64,000 bases of DNA from assembly GCF_000621845.1 (NCBI RefSeq), contig NZ_JHXF01000007.1, positions 186,001 to 250,000 of the forward strand, written 5' to 3'. Below, piece by piece: positions 53,400-62,400 of this stretch; the stretch's first letter is position 1; each line of letters begins with the position of its first letter. The notes beneath the pieces are model-generated. The model saw only the letters and a program-made list of their open reading frames with translations. It was not told the DNA's origin and made no database searches. The DNA comes from Ruminococcus flavefaciens MA2007. GTDB taxonomy: Bacteria; Bacillota; Clostridia; Oscillospirales; Ruminococcaceae. The translations under genes and the position numbers were made by a program.

Positions 53400-54791
53400 T
53401 CACTTAATAGTATATCCGGGGTTCTGGTAGGGGCGCTTGTCGAAGCCGTATCGCAGGTCTGAATAAACTCCTGCTATCCTGTCCCATGTGACCGCGCCCA
53501 CAATTCCCGAAGGATCAATGCCGAACTGCCGCTGGAACGCCGTCACGGACTGCCGCGTTAGAGGTCCGAAATAACCCGTATCGCTGACCGCAGGGATATT
53601 GGGATAGCTCCTGTTGATGTAGGTGAGATACTGCTGGATTATCTTCACGGACTCGCCGCTTGCTCCCTCGCGGAGAACAGTGTTGGGATAGAGAGCCACG
53701 TAGGTATACTGAGGCGGAACGCTCTCCACTATGCCCTGATATGCACGAAAAATGTCGTTTCTTGTGGCTCTGTCCACAACTCCCGTCTGGGGCAGTCCGA
53801 ATACCCTCTGGAAGGATTTCACGGAGCGCTCTGTCTGCTCCCCGAAATAGCCTGTTATCTCAACAGGCATGACGGCTTCGTAATAAGCGCCGATGACCGC
53901 AAGATAATACTGGAGCATACTGACCTCGATAGACTGCATACCGATACTGAGTTCTTCTCTGAACTGCGGCGATATCTCCTCAAAGCGGACGCCCTCGGAA
54001 TCCAGCTCCGCAAGCCGCTTGACGCTGGTGAATATGTAGGTTATCTTGTACCACGTCGCCGCATTAACAACGCCTGTGACCTCAAGTCCGAACACCTGCT
54101 GGAACTTCCGCACTGCCGCCTCCGTAGCCGTATCGAACACGCCGTCTGCGGCAGGTATCTTGGGTATTGCAGGGAAATTCCGCGATATACGGTTCAGCCA
54201 AACCTGCACGTACTTGACGTCGTTGCCGAAAGAGCCGTTTTTCAGCTCTATCCCGGGATAGGACTGCATTGCCGAGCGCACGGGAGCATTCTGCACTATC
54301 TCGATATCGTCGCCGTAGTAGTATTTCAGTATCTCCAGCGAATTGTAGCCCCGCTCCGCAAGATACTGGGAGCCCCACTGGGACAGTCCGTCGCAGGTCG
54401 TGGTAGTGCCGTTGCAGAACGCCGTGAACAGCGGCTCTACCCTGCCCTTTCGCCTGACATAGTCGTTGAAAAGCTCATCGACAAGGTAGCTGATGTTCTC
54501 GAAGTATTCACGTCCGTTGATGAACTTCTGGTCAAACTGAGTAGTGGACGTGATATCGAAATCATATCCCCGTGAGCGGTACCACTCCGTATAAATGCGA
54601 TTGAGAGCAAAGGACACTATGGCGTAGATATTGGCGCGGAGAGCGCTGACGTTCCATGTGGGGTATATCTCGCTTGAAGCCACATTCTTGACATAAGAGG
54701 CGAAGTCCACCACCACGTCTGGAGCGTTTGAATCGGGAAAGCCAAGATGTACGGTTATAGTTTCGGGTATAAAAGGAGTCCCTGTAAGCAT
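53400..54791 (-). CDS. SpoIID-like domain protein with three peptidoglycan-binding modules
   Basis: Residues about 30-160 resemble the SpoIID/LytB lytic transglycosylase fold: YPTWNVSALRANIYAIVSFA aligns with the usual EALKAQAVAARTYA, and CDGLSQWGSQYLAERGYNSL then EILKYYYGDDIEI is the SpoIID C-terminal signature. The catalytic Glu of the E-A-L-K motif is Ser here, so activity is doubtful. Three PG_binding_1 modules follow (about 190-245, 290-345 and 375-440; for example TATEAAVRKFQQVFGLEVTG). No signal peptide is seen. It starts 3 bases after the preceding gene, forming a two-gene unit. Probably a cell-wall or spore-coat structural protein. Confidence 0.8.
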   Translation of the reverse strand: MLTGTPFIPETITVHLGFPDSNAPDVVVDFASYVKNVASSEIYPTWNVSALRANIYAIVSFALNRIYTEWYRSRGYDFDITSTTQFDQKFINGREYFENISYLVDELFNDYVRRKGRVEPLFTAFCNGTTTTCDGLSQWGSQYLAERGYNSLEILKYYYGDDIEIVQNAPVRSAMQSYPGIELKNGSFGNDVKYVQVWLNRISRNFPAIPKIPAADGVFDTATEAAVRKFQQVFGLEVTGVVNAATWYKITYIFTSVKRLAELDSEGVRFEEISPQFREELSIGMQSIEVSMLQYYLAVIGAYYEAVMPVEITGYFGEQTERSVKSFQRVFGLPQTGVVDRATRNDIFRAYQGIVESVPPQYTYVALYPNTVLREGASGESVKIIQQYLTYINRSYPNIPAVSDTGYFGPLTRQSVTAFQRQFGIDPSGIVGAVTWDRIAGVYSDLRYGFDKRPYQNPGYTIK

Positions 54792-54794
54792 GGC

Positions 54795-55496
54795 TCACTC
54801 CTTTCCGCCGCCGAAGCTTGGCTCCGCGTTGTAGTAGGTGACGGTCTCGTCATCGCCGTTCATCATCAGCGGCACGGGTATGAGATTGAAGTTCTGCACC
54901 GAGGTTATCCCCGAAAATACAGGTACATCAACGCTTCTTGCACGGAAGAACCCCTCCTTTGAAACGCTGACGTCGAAGAGGTTATACGGTCTTTCCTCGG
55001 GATTCGGAGCCTGAGAATGCACAAGGTCAGGCACGGGAAGCTCGAATTTCGGGGAAACTCCGCTCTCGTCCGTCACTCCCGAAGCCAGTATGAGCCTTTT
55101 CCCGTCAACAACGGCTGTAACGGCAACTACAGCCCCCTCAATTGCCGAGGAGTCGTCACCTGTCCGCACATTCACCAGTATATAGCCTTTCTCACTGCCG
55201 AGAAGCTCCGCTGAATCGTACTCGGGAGGAGCGCTGTCCTCAGTTGAAGCCGTTCCGAAGTCCGTATCCAGCTCCGACAGGTCGGGCTCGGGATAGCGGC
55301 TGTTGTAGTCCTCGGGAGAGCCGTTTGAGTCCTCGTCGGTATGCTCTGCATAGACCGTGTCATCTGGAGCATTCTCGTCAACGTCCTCTATTTCCTGCGG
55401 CTGTGGAGCTTTTTCCTGCTCGTCGGGAGCGCTTCTGCTGTAGAGCTTCATCATCTCCTGTTTATATTTTTCCGTATCGAAATTTCCGTTTTTCAT
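54795..55496 (-). CDS. Acidic protein with carboxypeptidase-regulatory/CnaB-like domain
   Basis: No named family was recognised for the 233 residues. The first 105 are disordered and rich in Asp, Glu, Pro and Ser. Residues about 105-205 look like a beta-sandwich of the CnaB or carboxypeptidase-regulatory type: GYILVNVRTGDDSSAIEGAV, SGVTDESGVSPKFELPVP, FDVSVSKEGFFRARSVDVPV. There is no signal peptide or sortase motif. It is coupled to the SpoIID-like gene (3-base gap), pointing to a shared cell-wall or spore-surface role. Confidence 0.7.
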   Translation of the reverse strand: MKNGNFDTEKYKQEMMKLYSRSAPDEQEKAPQPQEIEDVDENAPDDTVYAEHTDEDSNGSPEDYNSRYPEPDLSELDTDFGTASTEDSAPPEYDSAELLGSEKGYILVNVRTGDDSSAIEGAVVAVTAVVDGKRLILASGVTDESGVSPKFELPVPDLVHSQAPNPEERPYNLFDVSVSKEGFFRARSVDVPVFSGITSVQNFNLIPVPLMMNGDDETVTYYNAEPSFGGGKE

Positions 55497-55567
55497 AATA
55501 TCATCTCCTGATACAGTCTATGCGACAATATCAGCAGTTATTACTATTTACAACTCCCCATATTAAA

Positions 55568-55870
55568 TGTTATAGTATAGAACTAAGAGCTAAGAACTTA
55601 GAACTAAGATTGCAGGTAACACTATCACCTGCATAATATAAATCAGTTTCTTTCTTAGTTCTTAGATCTGAGTTCTTAGTTCTTATAAATTATAAATATC
55701 AAAATCGGTAGTTTTTCGCTGCGAATGTTGCTCTTTTCATGATTATATGTTATAATATAGAACTAAGAGCTAAGAACTTAGAACTAAGATTGCAGGTAAC
55801 ACTATCACCTGCATTATCAAAAACAGTTTCTTTCTTAGTTCTTAGATCTGAATTCTTAGTTCTTATAAAT
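55568..55870 (+). repeat. Tandem duplication of a 123-bp palindromic leader
   Basis: Units 55568-55690 and 55748-55870 are offset by exactly 180 bases and nearly identical. Each has AGAACTAAGAGCTAAGAACT, a hairpin TGCAGGTAACACTATCACCT-GCA, and the complementary CTTAGTTCTTAGATCTGA. Each unit begins at a -10-like box (TATAGT in the first, TATAAT in the second). It fills most of the 387-base gap before the membrane gene at 55884. Confidence 0.75.
55728..55756 (+). promoter_or_regulatory. Promoter of the membrane spermidine-synthase-like gene
   Basis: TTGCTC, 17 bases, TATAAT (55751-55756), at the start of the second leader unit. The transcript would begin with the palindromic unit, about 120 bases before ATG. 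Confidence 0.62.
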
Positions 55871-55883
55871 CAAGGAGAAATAT

Positions 55884-57506
55884 ATGAAGAAGAAAACCAC
55901 TCCCACACCTGTGAAAAAGCCCCTGCCGAAGATACTGAAAAACAAATGGTACCTGTATATGACCGAGTTCTTTGCAGGTATGTCCGTTATGGCGGTAGAA
56001 CTGGGCGCAAGCAGGCTCCTCGCCCCCTATTTCAGCTCATCGCAGATAGTCTGGACTATCATTATCGGAACTATCATGATAGCAATGGCTCTGGGAAACA
56101 TCTACGGCGGAAAAAGCGCCGACAAGAACCCCGATCCCGATAAGCTCTACGGGCGCATACTCATAGCCTCGGTTTGGATAGCCGCCGTGCCTTTCATCGG
56201 CAAGCTCGCTATCGCAGGCATAGCAGGACTTCTGGTCATCACCGTCAACACGAACTTCCTCATATGGGCGGCATTCATCACCTGCATGACCGTCTTTGTT
56301 TATCCCCTGTTTCTCCTTGGAACTGTCACACCGTCACTGGTGAAATACACCGTGGACTCCCTTGACGACAGCGGCAGCACCGTGGGTACTCTCGGAGCAT
56401 TCAACACTATCGGCTCTATCATAGGCACATTCGTCCCCACATTTATATCTATACCTGCGGTTGGAACAGCTGTGACATTCCTTATCTTCGCAGGCATAAT
56501 GCTCCTTATCGGACTTGTCTACTTCATCAGCAGCAAAACAGGCGCAGTAAAGACCGCTGTTGCTTCTGTGCTTTTCGTAGTATGCTGTTTTGCTTCGCCG
56601 TCCATGGGCTTTGCATTCTGGGAAAAGGGTCTCACCTATGAGGGCGAGTCCGTCTACAACTATTTGCAGGTCAGTGAGGACGACTCAAACGTTTACCTCT
56701 CCACCAACGTTCTCTTCGGAGTCCAGTCCGTTTACGTAAAATCAGGAGAGCTTTCGGGTATGTACTACGACTACGCAATGGCGGCTCCCCTAATGACGAA
56801 AAAGCCCGATTATGCGGATATTCTTATCCTCGGAATGGGCACAGGCACCTACGCCAAGCAGTGCACTGCATACTTCAGTAATGTAACTGCCGAGGGCGTA
56901 GAGATAGACGACAGGATAACTGACCTTGCCCATGAATATTTCGAGCTCCCCGAGAATATAAAGGTCACCACCTACGACGGCAGAGCCTTTCTTGCCGCCT
57001 GCGACAAAAAATACGACGTCATCATGGTTGACGCCTATCAGGACATCACTATCCCCTTTCAGATGTCCTCGGTCGAGTTCTTCACCCTTGTGAAAGACCG
57101 CCTCACCGACAACGGCGTCATGGTAGTAAATATGAATATGCGCTCCGACAGCGCCGACGGTATCAACAATCGCCTTGCGGACACAATAGCCTCGGTATTT
57201 TCGGAAGTCCACACTGTTGACGTTGAAAACTGCACCAACCGCGAGCTTTTTGCCTCAAATAATGCAGATATGCTTGCACTTCTCCGCAGAAACACAGAAA
57301 AGCTCACAAACGAGCCCCTCAAAGCCATGATGAACACGGTTCAGGCGGAGCTTGTTCCCTATACATCGGGAGGAAAGATACTCACCGACGACAAGGCGCC
57401 CGTAGAGCTCCTCGGTATGCGCGTTATCGACGATATAATACAGGAGGAGCTTGTATACTACAAGAAGCAGTTTAAAGAAAAGGGCATACAGGGACTGCTG
57501 GAATAA
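55884..57506 (+). CDS. Membrane-fused spermidine-synthase-like protein
   Basis: The 540 residues begin with six to eight hydrophobic segments (about 25-240; for example FAGMSVMAVELGASRLLAPY and GTLGAFNTIGSIIGTFVPTF), typical of MFS-like spermidine synthase fusions. The C-terminal half is a SpeE-type Rossmann domain: ILILGMGTGTYAKQC (AdoMet-binding motif), VEIDDRITDLAHEYFELPEN, YDGRAFLAACDKKYDVIMVD and AYQDITIPFQMSSVEFF. The substrate of these membrane fusions is unknown; they need not make spermidine. AAGGAG precedes the start. Confidence 0.88.
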   Translation: MKKKTTPTPVKKPLPKILKNKWYLYMTEFFAGMSVMAVELGASRLLAPYFSSSQIVWTIIIGTIMIAMALGNIYGGKSADKNPDPDKLYGRILIASVWIAAVPFIGKLAIAGIAGLLVITVNTNFLIWAAFITCMTVFVYPLFLLGTVTPSLVKYTVDSLDDSGSTVGTLGAFNTIGSIIGTFVPTFISIPAVGTAVTFLIFAGIMLLIGLVYFISSKTGAVKTAVASVLFVVCCFASPSMGFAFWEKGLTYEGESVYNYLQVSEDDSNVYLSTNVLFGVQSVYVKSGELSGMYYDYAMAAPLMTKKPDYADILILGMGTGTYAKQCTAYFSNVTAEGVEIDDRITDLAHEYFELPENIKVTTYDGRAFLAACDKKYDVIMVDAYQDITIPFQMSSVEFFTLVKDRLTDNGVMVVNMNMRSDSADGINNRLADTIASVFSEVHTVDVENCTNRELFASNNADMLALLRRNTEKLTNEPLKAMMNTVQAELVPYTSGGKILTDDKAPVELLGMRVIDDIIQEELVYYKKQFKEKGIQGLLE

Positions 57507-57568
57507 ACAGCCATAAGCCGTTCCCTGCAATAAGTCAGCCGACATATCATCTATCTGCCCCTGCAAGC

Positions 57569-57597
57569 TTGACAATAAACGCAGATTGGGGTATAAT
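57569..57597 (+). promoter_or_regulatory. Promoter upstream of the 144-residue protein
   Basis: TTGACA, 17 bases ending GGGG, TATAAT (57592-57597). Starts about 35 bases before ATG 57638. Confidence 0.82.
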
Positions 57598-57637
57598 AGA
57601 GAAAATCGACTTCGGCTGTGCCGTGAAAGGATAAATT

Positions 57638-58072
57638 ATGAATGCAAGTAAAATTGTAGGCTTCGCCATAGCCCTGATCGCAGCGATACTTATCGCTATG
57701 GCAGGCAAATCCTGCGCAAAGGATATAGCTGACAAGAACAATCAGCGCCACCAGCAGAATACAACTCAGGCTCCGACCTATCATCTGATAACCGATCCGC
57801 CTGTACAGAATGATCCTGCTAATACGCCGCATCTCATTGAGGAAACTACCCAGCGTGAATACGCCACCGTAACAAATATGCTGGGCGAGGTAGTTGAGAC
57901 TATCCCTGTAACTACTCCCGAGGAGGCAGATATCCCTACTACTACCCTGTCTATGCTTGATGAATACAATCAGCAGCACGGCGAGCTGACCACATCAATA
58001 TACGAAGCTCCATATGAAGAGATACCATATGTATCTCTGGACAACGAGGGCTTTACAATACCAATGAACTGA
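57638..58072 (+). CDS. Membrane-anchored or secreted protein of unknown function
   Basis: The 144 residues start MNASKIVGFAIALIAAILIA, a single N-terminal hydrophobic helix or signal anchor. The rest is hydrophilic, rich in Thr, Pro, Glu and Gln, and probably disordered outside the membrane (NNQRHQQNTTQAPTYHLITD; ATVTNMLGEVVETIPVTTPE). AMAGKSC is not a proper lipobox. No family was recognised. GAAAGGA precedes the ATG. It is followed 60 bases later by the cyclophilin gene and may be cotranscribed. Confidence 0.75.
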   Translation: MNASKIVGFAIALIAAILIAMAGKSCAKDIADKNNQRHQQNTTQAPTYHLITDPPVQNDPANTPHLIEETTQREYATVTNMLGEVVETIPVTTPEEADIPTTTLSMLDEYNQQHGELTTSIYEAPYEEIPYVSLDNEGFTIPMN

Positions 58073-58132
58073 TAAAATATCGGAAAGTATCTTCTCCGCC
58101 CTGTGCGGATTGAATAAAAAGGAGAAATAATT

Positions 58133-58603
58133 ATGGTAATCATCGAAATGGAAAACGGCAAAAAGATCAAGATAGAGCTTTATCCCGATATCGCTCCTAT
58201 CTCATGCGAGAACTTTGAAAAGCTTGTAAAGCAGGGCTTTTATGACGGACTCACATTCCACAGAGTTATCCCCGGCTTTATGATACAGGGCGGCTGCCCT
58301 AACGGCACAGGCACAGGCGGTCCCGGCTGGCACATCAAGGGCGAGTTCGCAGCCAACGGCGTAAAGAACGACCTCAAGCACACAAGAGGAGTGCTTTCAA
58401 TGGCTCGTTCAATGATGCCCGATTCAGCAGGCTCACAGTTCTTCATCATGCACGAGGACGCTCCTCACCTTGACGGCAACTACGCTGCATTCGGAAAGGT
58501 AGTAGAGGGCATGGACGTTGTTGACGAGATAGCAGAGTGCGCTACAGACTACAACGACAAGCCAACAACTCCGCAGGTAATGAAGAAGGTTACTATTGAA
58601 TAA
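58133..58603 (+). CDS. Cyclophilin-type peptidyl-prolyl cis-trans isomerase
   Basis: The 156 residues begin MVIIEMENGKKIKIELYPDI. Active-site segments are clear: FYDGLTFHRVIPGFMIQGGC (Arg, Phe and Gln of the catalytic site), GVLSMARSMMPDSAGSQFFI and HLDGNYAAFGKVVEGMDVVD. There is no signal peptide, so it is a cytoplasmic foldase for proline isomerisation. AAGGAG precedes the start. The length is normal for small bacterial cyclophilins. Confidence 0.96.
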   Translation: MVIIEMENGKKIKIELYPDIAPISCENFEKLVKQGFYDGLTFHRVIPGFMIQGGCPNGTGTGGPGWHIKGEFAANGVKNDLKHTRGVLSMARSMMPDSAGSQFFIMHEDAPHLDGNYAAFGKVVEGMDVVDEIAECATDYNDKPTTPQVMKKVTIE

Positions 58604-58612
58604 GCAATAAAT

Positions 58613-58661
58613 CGTAGGGAACGCCGTCCTCGGCGTTCCTTGCAGGGCGGATATTATCCGC
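58613..58661. repeat. Host GC-rich palindromic repeats
   Basis: GTAGGGAACGCCGTCCTCGG then CGTTCC, and GGGCGGATATTATCCGC followed by a T run, which could also end transcription of the cyclophilin gene. Confidence 0.6.
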
Positions 58662-58720
58662 TTTTTTATTTTCAGCGGCGAAACATCGCCCGTATACTAC
58701 TCATTAATTACTATCCACTG

Positions 58721-58753
58721 AAAAAGGCTTCACCTGAAAGGTGAAGCCTTTTT
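58721..58753. terminator. Bidirectional terminator between convergent genes
   Basis: Perfect 15-base arms AAAAAGGCTTCACCT and AGGTGAAGCCTTTTT around GAA serve the cyclophilin gene (+) and the 58755-59327 gene (-). Confidence 0.92.
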
Positions 58754-58754
58754 G

Positions 58755-59327
58755 TCATGCAGAAAGCATTATACACACTAAAAAGAAACATGATAAGCCA
58801 ATATGCAGCTTGCATTTTGAGACCGCTTCTTTCAGCGAGAGCTGATCCTTGAACATTCTCATGAGTATTCCCACAATAGCAGGCATAAGCATCGCAACAA
58901 GTCCAAGTCCGCCAAAGATCTCGGACCTATATGTCGCAAAGAACAGTATGAACGCGATTATCTCCAGTATAAGAAGCTCCAGAGCCAGATACGCCGCACC
59001 GTTTTTATGCTTTAAGCCCTCTTTGCTGCCGCCCTCAAATGAGAGTATCGCCGCAGCCTTGTCCTGCGCTTCTGCCAGACTGTCCTTGGGAGTCTCGGAA
59101 TCCTCGCCGTTTATTATGCTTTTCAGCCGCGGATCAGGAGAAGCGATCGTCTCGTCCGGCTTATTCCCGGGAGCTTTCTCAGCAGGCTCGGGGATAATTT
59201 CGGGAACTGCCTGCTCCACAGGCTTTATATCTGTCCCTTTCTCCTGCTTTGGAAGCTCTATTTTATCCCTTAATTTCGGATCAAGTGAAGCCAGTACTGC
59301 ATTCAGGTCTTTTTTATCGTTCTGCAT
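58755..59327 (-). CDS. Membrane protein with charged N-terminal half, unknown function
   Basis: The 190 residues start MQNDKKDLNAVLASLDPKLR. ATG at 59327 is chosen because AGGA sits 9 bases upstream; in-frame ATGs at 59357 and 59336 lack a site. The first 105 residues are hydrophilic and Pro/Glu/Lys-rich. About 110-190 hold three hydrophobic helices (YLALELLILEIIAFILFFAT; IFGGLGLVAMLMPAIVGILM; HIGLSCFFLVCIMLSA). No family was recognised. Convergent with the cyclophilin gene. Confidence 0.72.
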   Translation of the reverse strand: MQNDKKDLNAVLASLDPKLRDKIELPKQEKGTDIKPVEQAVPEIIPEPAEKAPGNKPDETIASPDPRLKSIINGEDSETPKDSLAEAQDKAAAILSFEGGSKEGLKHKNGAAYLALELLILEIIAFILFFATYRSEIFGGLGLVAMLMPAIVGILMRMFKDQLSLKEAVSKCKLHIGLSCFFLVCIMLSA

Positions 59328-59373
59328 ATTTATCATTCCTATCAGTGTTATGATCAAATAACATTATTGCCAT

Positions 59374-59401
59374 GCAGGGGCGAGCAGAACTCGCCCCTAC
59401 G
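59374..59401. repeat. Host GC-rich palindromic repeat
   Basis: GCAGGGGCGAGCAGAACTCG then CCCCTACG. Confidence 0.55.
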
Positions 59402-59432
59402 ATCGGATCTTTTTAATTTCAGCCTATACTAA

Positions 59433-62400
59433 TTACTTCAAATAAGAAGCTAAACCGCTGATATTCTGCTTCTTTATCTCTCCTGCAACAAGTCCTGCAA
59501 CGATATTCGCGCCCTTTTCGCAGAAGTGAGTACCGTCTGTAGAGCCTGCAACAGCTCCCATAAGGTGATAGCTCTTAGCTGTGTCGTAGCCTACTGAGTT
59601 ATAGTGGTTCACCATAAGGGTATTGAGGTCGATACATGGAATGCTGTACTTCTTGGCGAGATTGTAACAGGCAGTATTGTAATTGGTATAGCTGTTTGCG
59701 AATCTGCCGTTTGAGTAAGCCTTCATGCCGATAGTTGTTGTTACAAGTATGGGAGTTGCTCCCTTGTCCTTTGCAGACTTGATGAACTGCGTCATGTACC
59801 ACTCGTATGAGCCCGATGACGGATTGTCAACGTTGCCGCAGGTAGGTGCGTATCTGTCCGCATTTGAAGCGCCTGCGTCGTTGATAGCGAACTGTATCAT
59901 TACGAAGTCGCCGCTCTTGAGGCTGTCAGCAATGGTCTGCCATCTTCCCTCGTCGTAGAACTTCTTGGAGCTTCTTCCTGCGATAGAGTGGTTAGCAACA
60001 GTGATATCGCTGTTGAAGTAGCTCTGCATATAGTAGCCCCAGCCCTGCTGAGGAGCGTATGACTCGCGGTAGCTCTGTACAGTTGAGTCGCCTGCGATGT
60101 AGAGGGTATGCTGACCGCTACCTGTGTTCTGCTGTTCCTGTGAGGGATCGTATATCTCTGCATAAGGCTCGTCGGTAGCGCTGAGCTCGATATAGTCAAG
60201 GTTAGGAGCTCCCTCGGACATTGCCGACTGCATTACGATAGTGTTCTTGCCTGCCTTGAGAGGAAGAACTATTCCGAACTCCTTCCAGTCAGTCCATGAG
60301 CCCGAGCCGGGGAATGACTGCATCCAGCAGGAATCGAAATTGTTGTTCACGAATATCTTCATCTTACGGTCGTTGGTCGAGCCGTTAGCGAAGCGTATAT
60401 GAGTCATGTAATTGCCCTCGGCAGGAACGTCAACTGTAAAGGTGATGTTGCTGTCGGTGTTGTTGCCCAGATTTACATAGCCCTTGTCGTAGGTATAACC
60501 CGAGTTTGTAGTCTCGATGACGCCGTCGTTCCATGTCTGGTCAGCGGCATAGTATTTGAGCGCAACAGGAGCTGTAGTAGTTGTGGTGGCAGTTGTTGTA
60601 GTCTCTGTAGTCGTAGTAGTCTGTGGAGCAGTTGTAGGCTGGGTAACTACAACCGAAACAGGTGTGGGCAGGTCATGGAGACCGAGAAGATACTCCTGTA
60701 TGTAAAGAGCGTCCTGAACTGTCATACCGTCGCTGTTTCCTGTAACGTCCGCATTTGCCATGCCCTGCTCTGTGATAGCGTGGCTGTCTGTTCCGTTAAA
60801 AGCATACTTGTTCGGATTTGCAAGAGCCTGCATTATAAGAACTATATCCGACATATCAACACTGCCGTCGCAGTTAGCGTCGCCGTAGTTCACAAGTATC
60901 TGAACAGAAGTAGTCGTTGTTTCAGTCGTGGTAACAACTGTCGTTGTTGTGGTGGTCGTAGTTTCGCTTGTTGTAGTAGTTGTGGGAGTTGTAACGATGA
61001 TATCGTCTACCTCTATCATCTCCCACTTCTGGCAGGCGTGACCGTTTACCTCCCACTGCTGTACATTGGCACCGTTATTTGTTGCCGCACTGCCGACCTC
61101 TACCGCAGAAGCGTCACGGGAAGCTCTTGTAAGGATAGTAACTGTGCCGTCGCCGTTGTCGGCAAACTTGAAGAACTGGTCGCTGTAGCCGTTTTTCTCA
61201 GCAACGACTATATTCGCACCGTTGTCCCTGCTGCCGTTGTCAACATACATATATAGGTCTGTGCCGCCGGGCTTTATGTAGTAATAATCTCCCGTAGCCT
61301 GAACGCACTTCCATGTATTCTGGGGCTTTGAGCCGTCTGCACTTCCCTGCTGAACGTTTGTATCAGAGGTCTCCATGTAAAGACCGCTGTTGACGTTCCT
61401 GAACATATAGCTTACTTCCGACTTTGGTTGGATAGGCTCTCTTGCAGGAGCACCTACCTCCTCTGCCATTATCTCGGCTATCTTCTGAGCGCCCTTCTTG
61501 CTCTGGTGGAGGTCGTCGTTGCTGCCGTTAGCCTGTATAGCGTAGTATGAAGCCATTCCGTCATAGCCCACAGACAGACCGAAGTTCTGCCACTTTGTGA
61601 ACAGGTCGACTACTCTGACGTTCTGCTCGCTGCCTATCTTGTCAAGAGAGCCGCCGTACCAGCGTCCTGTGAGCTTTGGATTGCGCTGCAAGTCACCGCG
61701 TCTGCCCTGCTGCTTAACGAGAATGACTTCCATTCCCTTAGCCTTGGCACGCTTTACCATATCGGTGACTGTATTGTAGTACTCCGTCTCGTTGGAGTAA
61801 TTTGAATCGTTGATACCAATGGAGATTATGTAGTAGTCTCCCGACTTGCCGTAGGTCTCGATAGGAGCGAACTGTCCTCCGTCAACGAAGCCCTTGGCGT
61901 ACTGTCCGCTGGTAGCCATGTTGCGGACCTCATAGCCGCTGCCGAAAACGCTGCCGTTGAAGAACTGTCCCCAGCCGTGCTGTGATGTGTCTGCGCAATT
62001 ATAATAATTAGCAACGGTAGAGTCGCCGCATATCCATACCATAGGCGGCATAGTTCCCGTAGTGTTTATCTGTGTAATCTCCACTGCGGAAATGGACTGC
62101 TCACGTTTGCTCATGCCCTCTACAGCCTGAATATTCAGCTGTCCGTCGGTAACAGGGAGCTTTACTGTCTCGGTAGCTCCTCTGCCCGTCAGGTTCATCA
62201 TCTGAACCATGCCCTCAAGCTTTATAGTGGTTCTCGGAGCATTTCCTATAGTGACCTTGACTTCATAGAGTCCCTTTGGCAGGTCAACATTGAAGGTATT
62301 GCCTGTACCGTAGTCGTTGAACTTTACTGCGTCCGCTGTAACACCGCTGCCTCCTGCGGAAACATTGGACACGTTCCATGTCTGTGCGAATCCGTAGCCT

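Noticed and set aside
53270..53400. CRISPR-like short repeats (CTAACGGCTAAG, ACTACTCACTAC)
   Set aside because: Units are only 8-12 bases, imperfect, without regular spacers or cas genes; low-complexity tracts.
60399..61256. 285-codon plus-strand Cys/Ser/Val-rich frame opposite the dockerin esterase
   Set aside because: It is antisense to a clearly modular secreted enzyme; its composition is what the Thr linkers and GC-rich codons produce in reverse.
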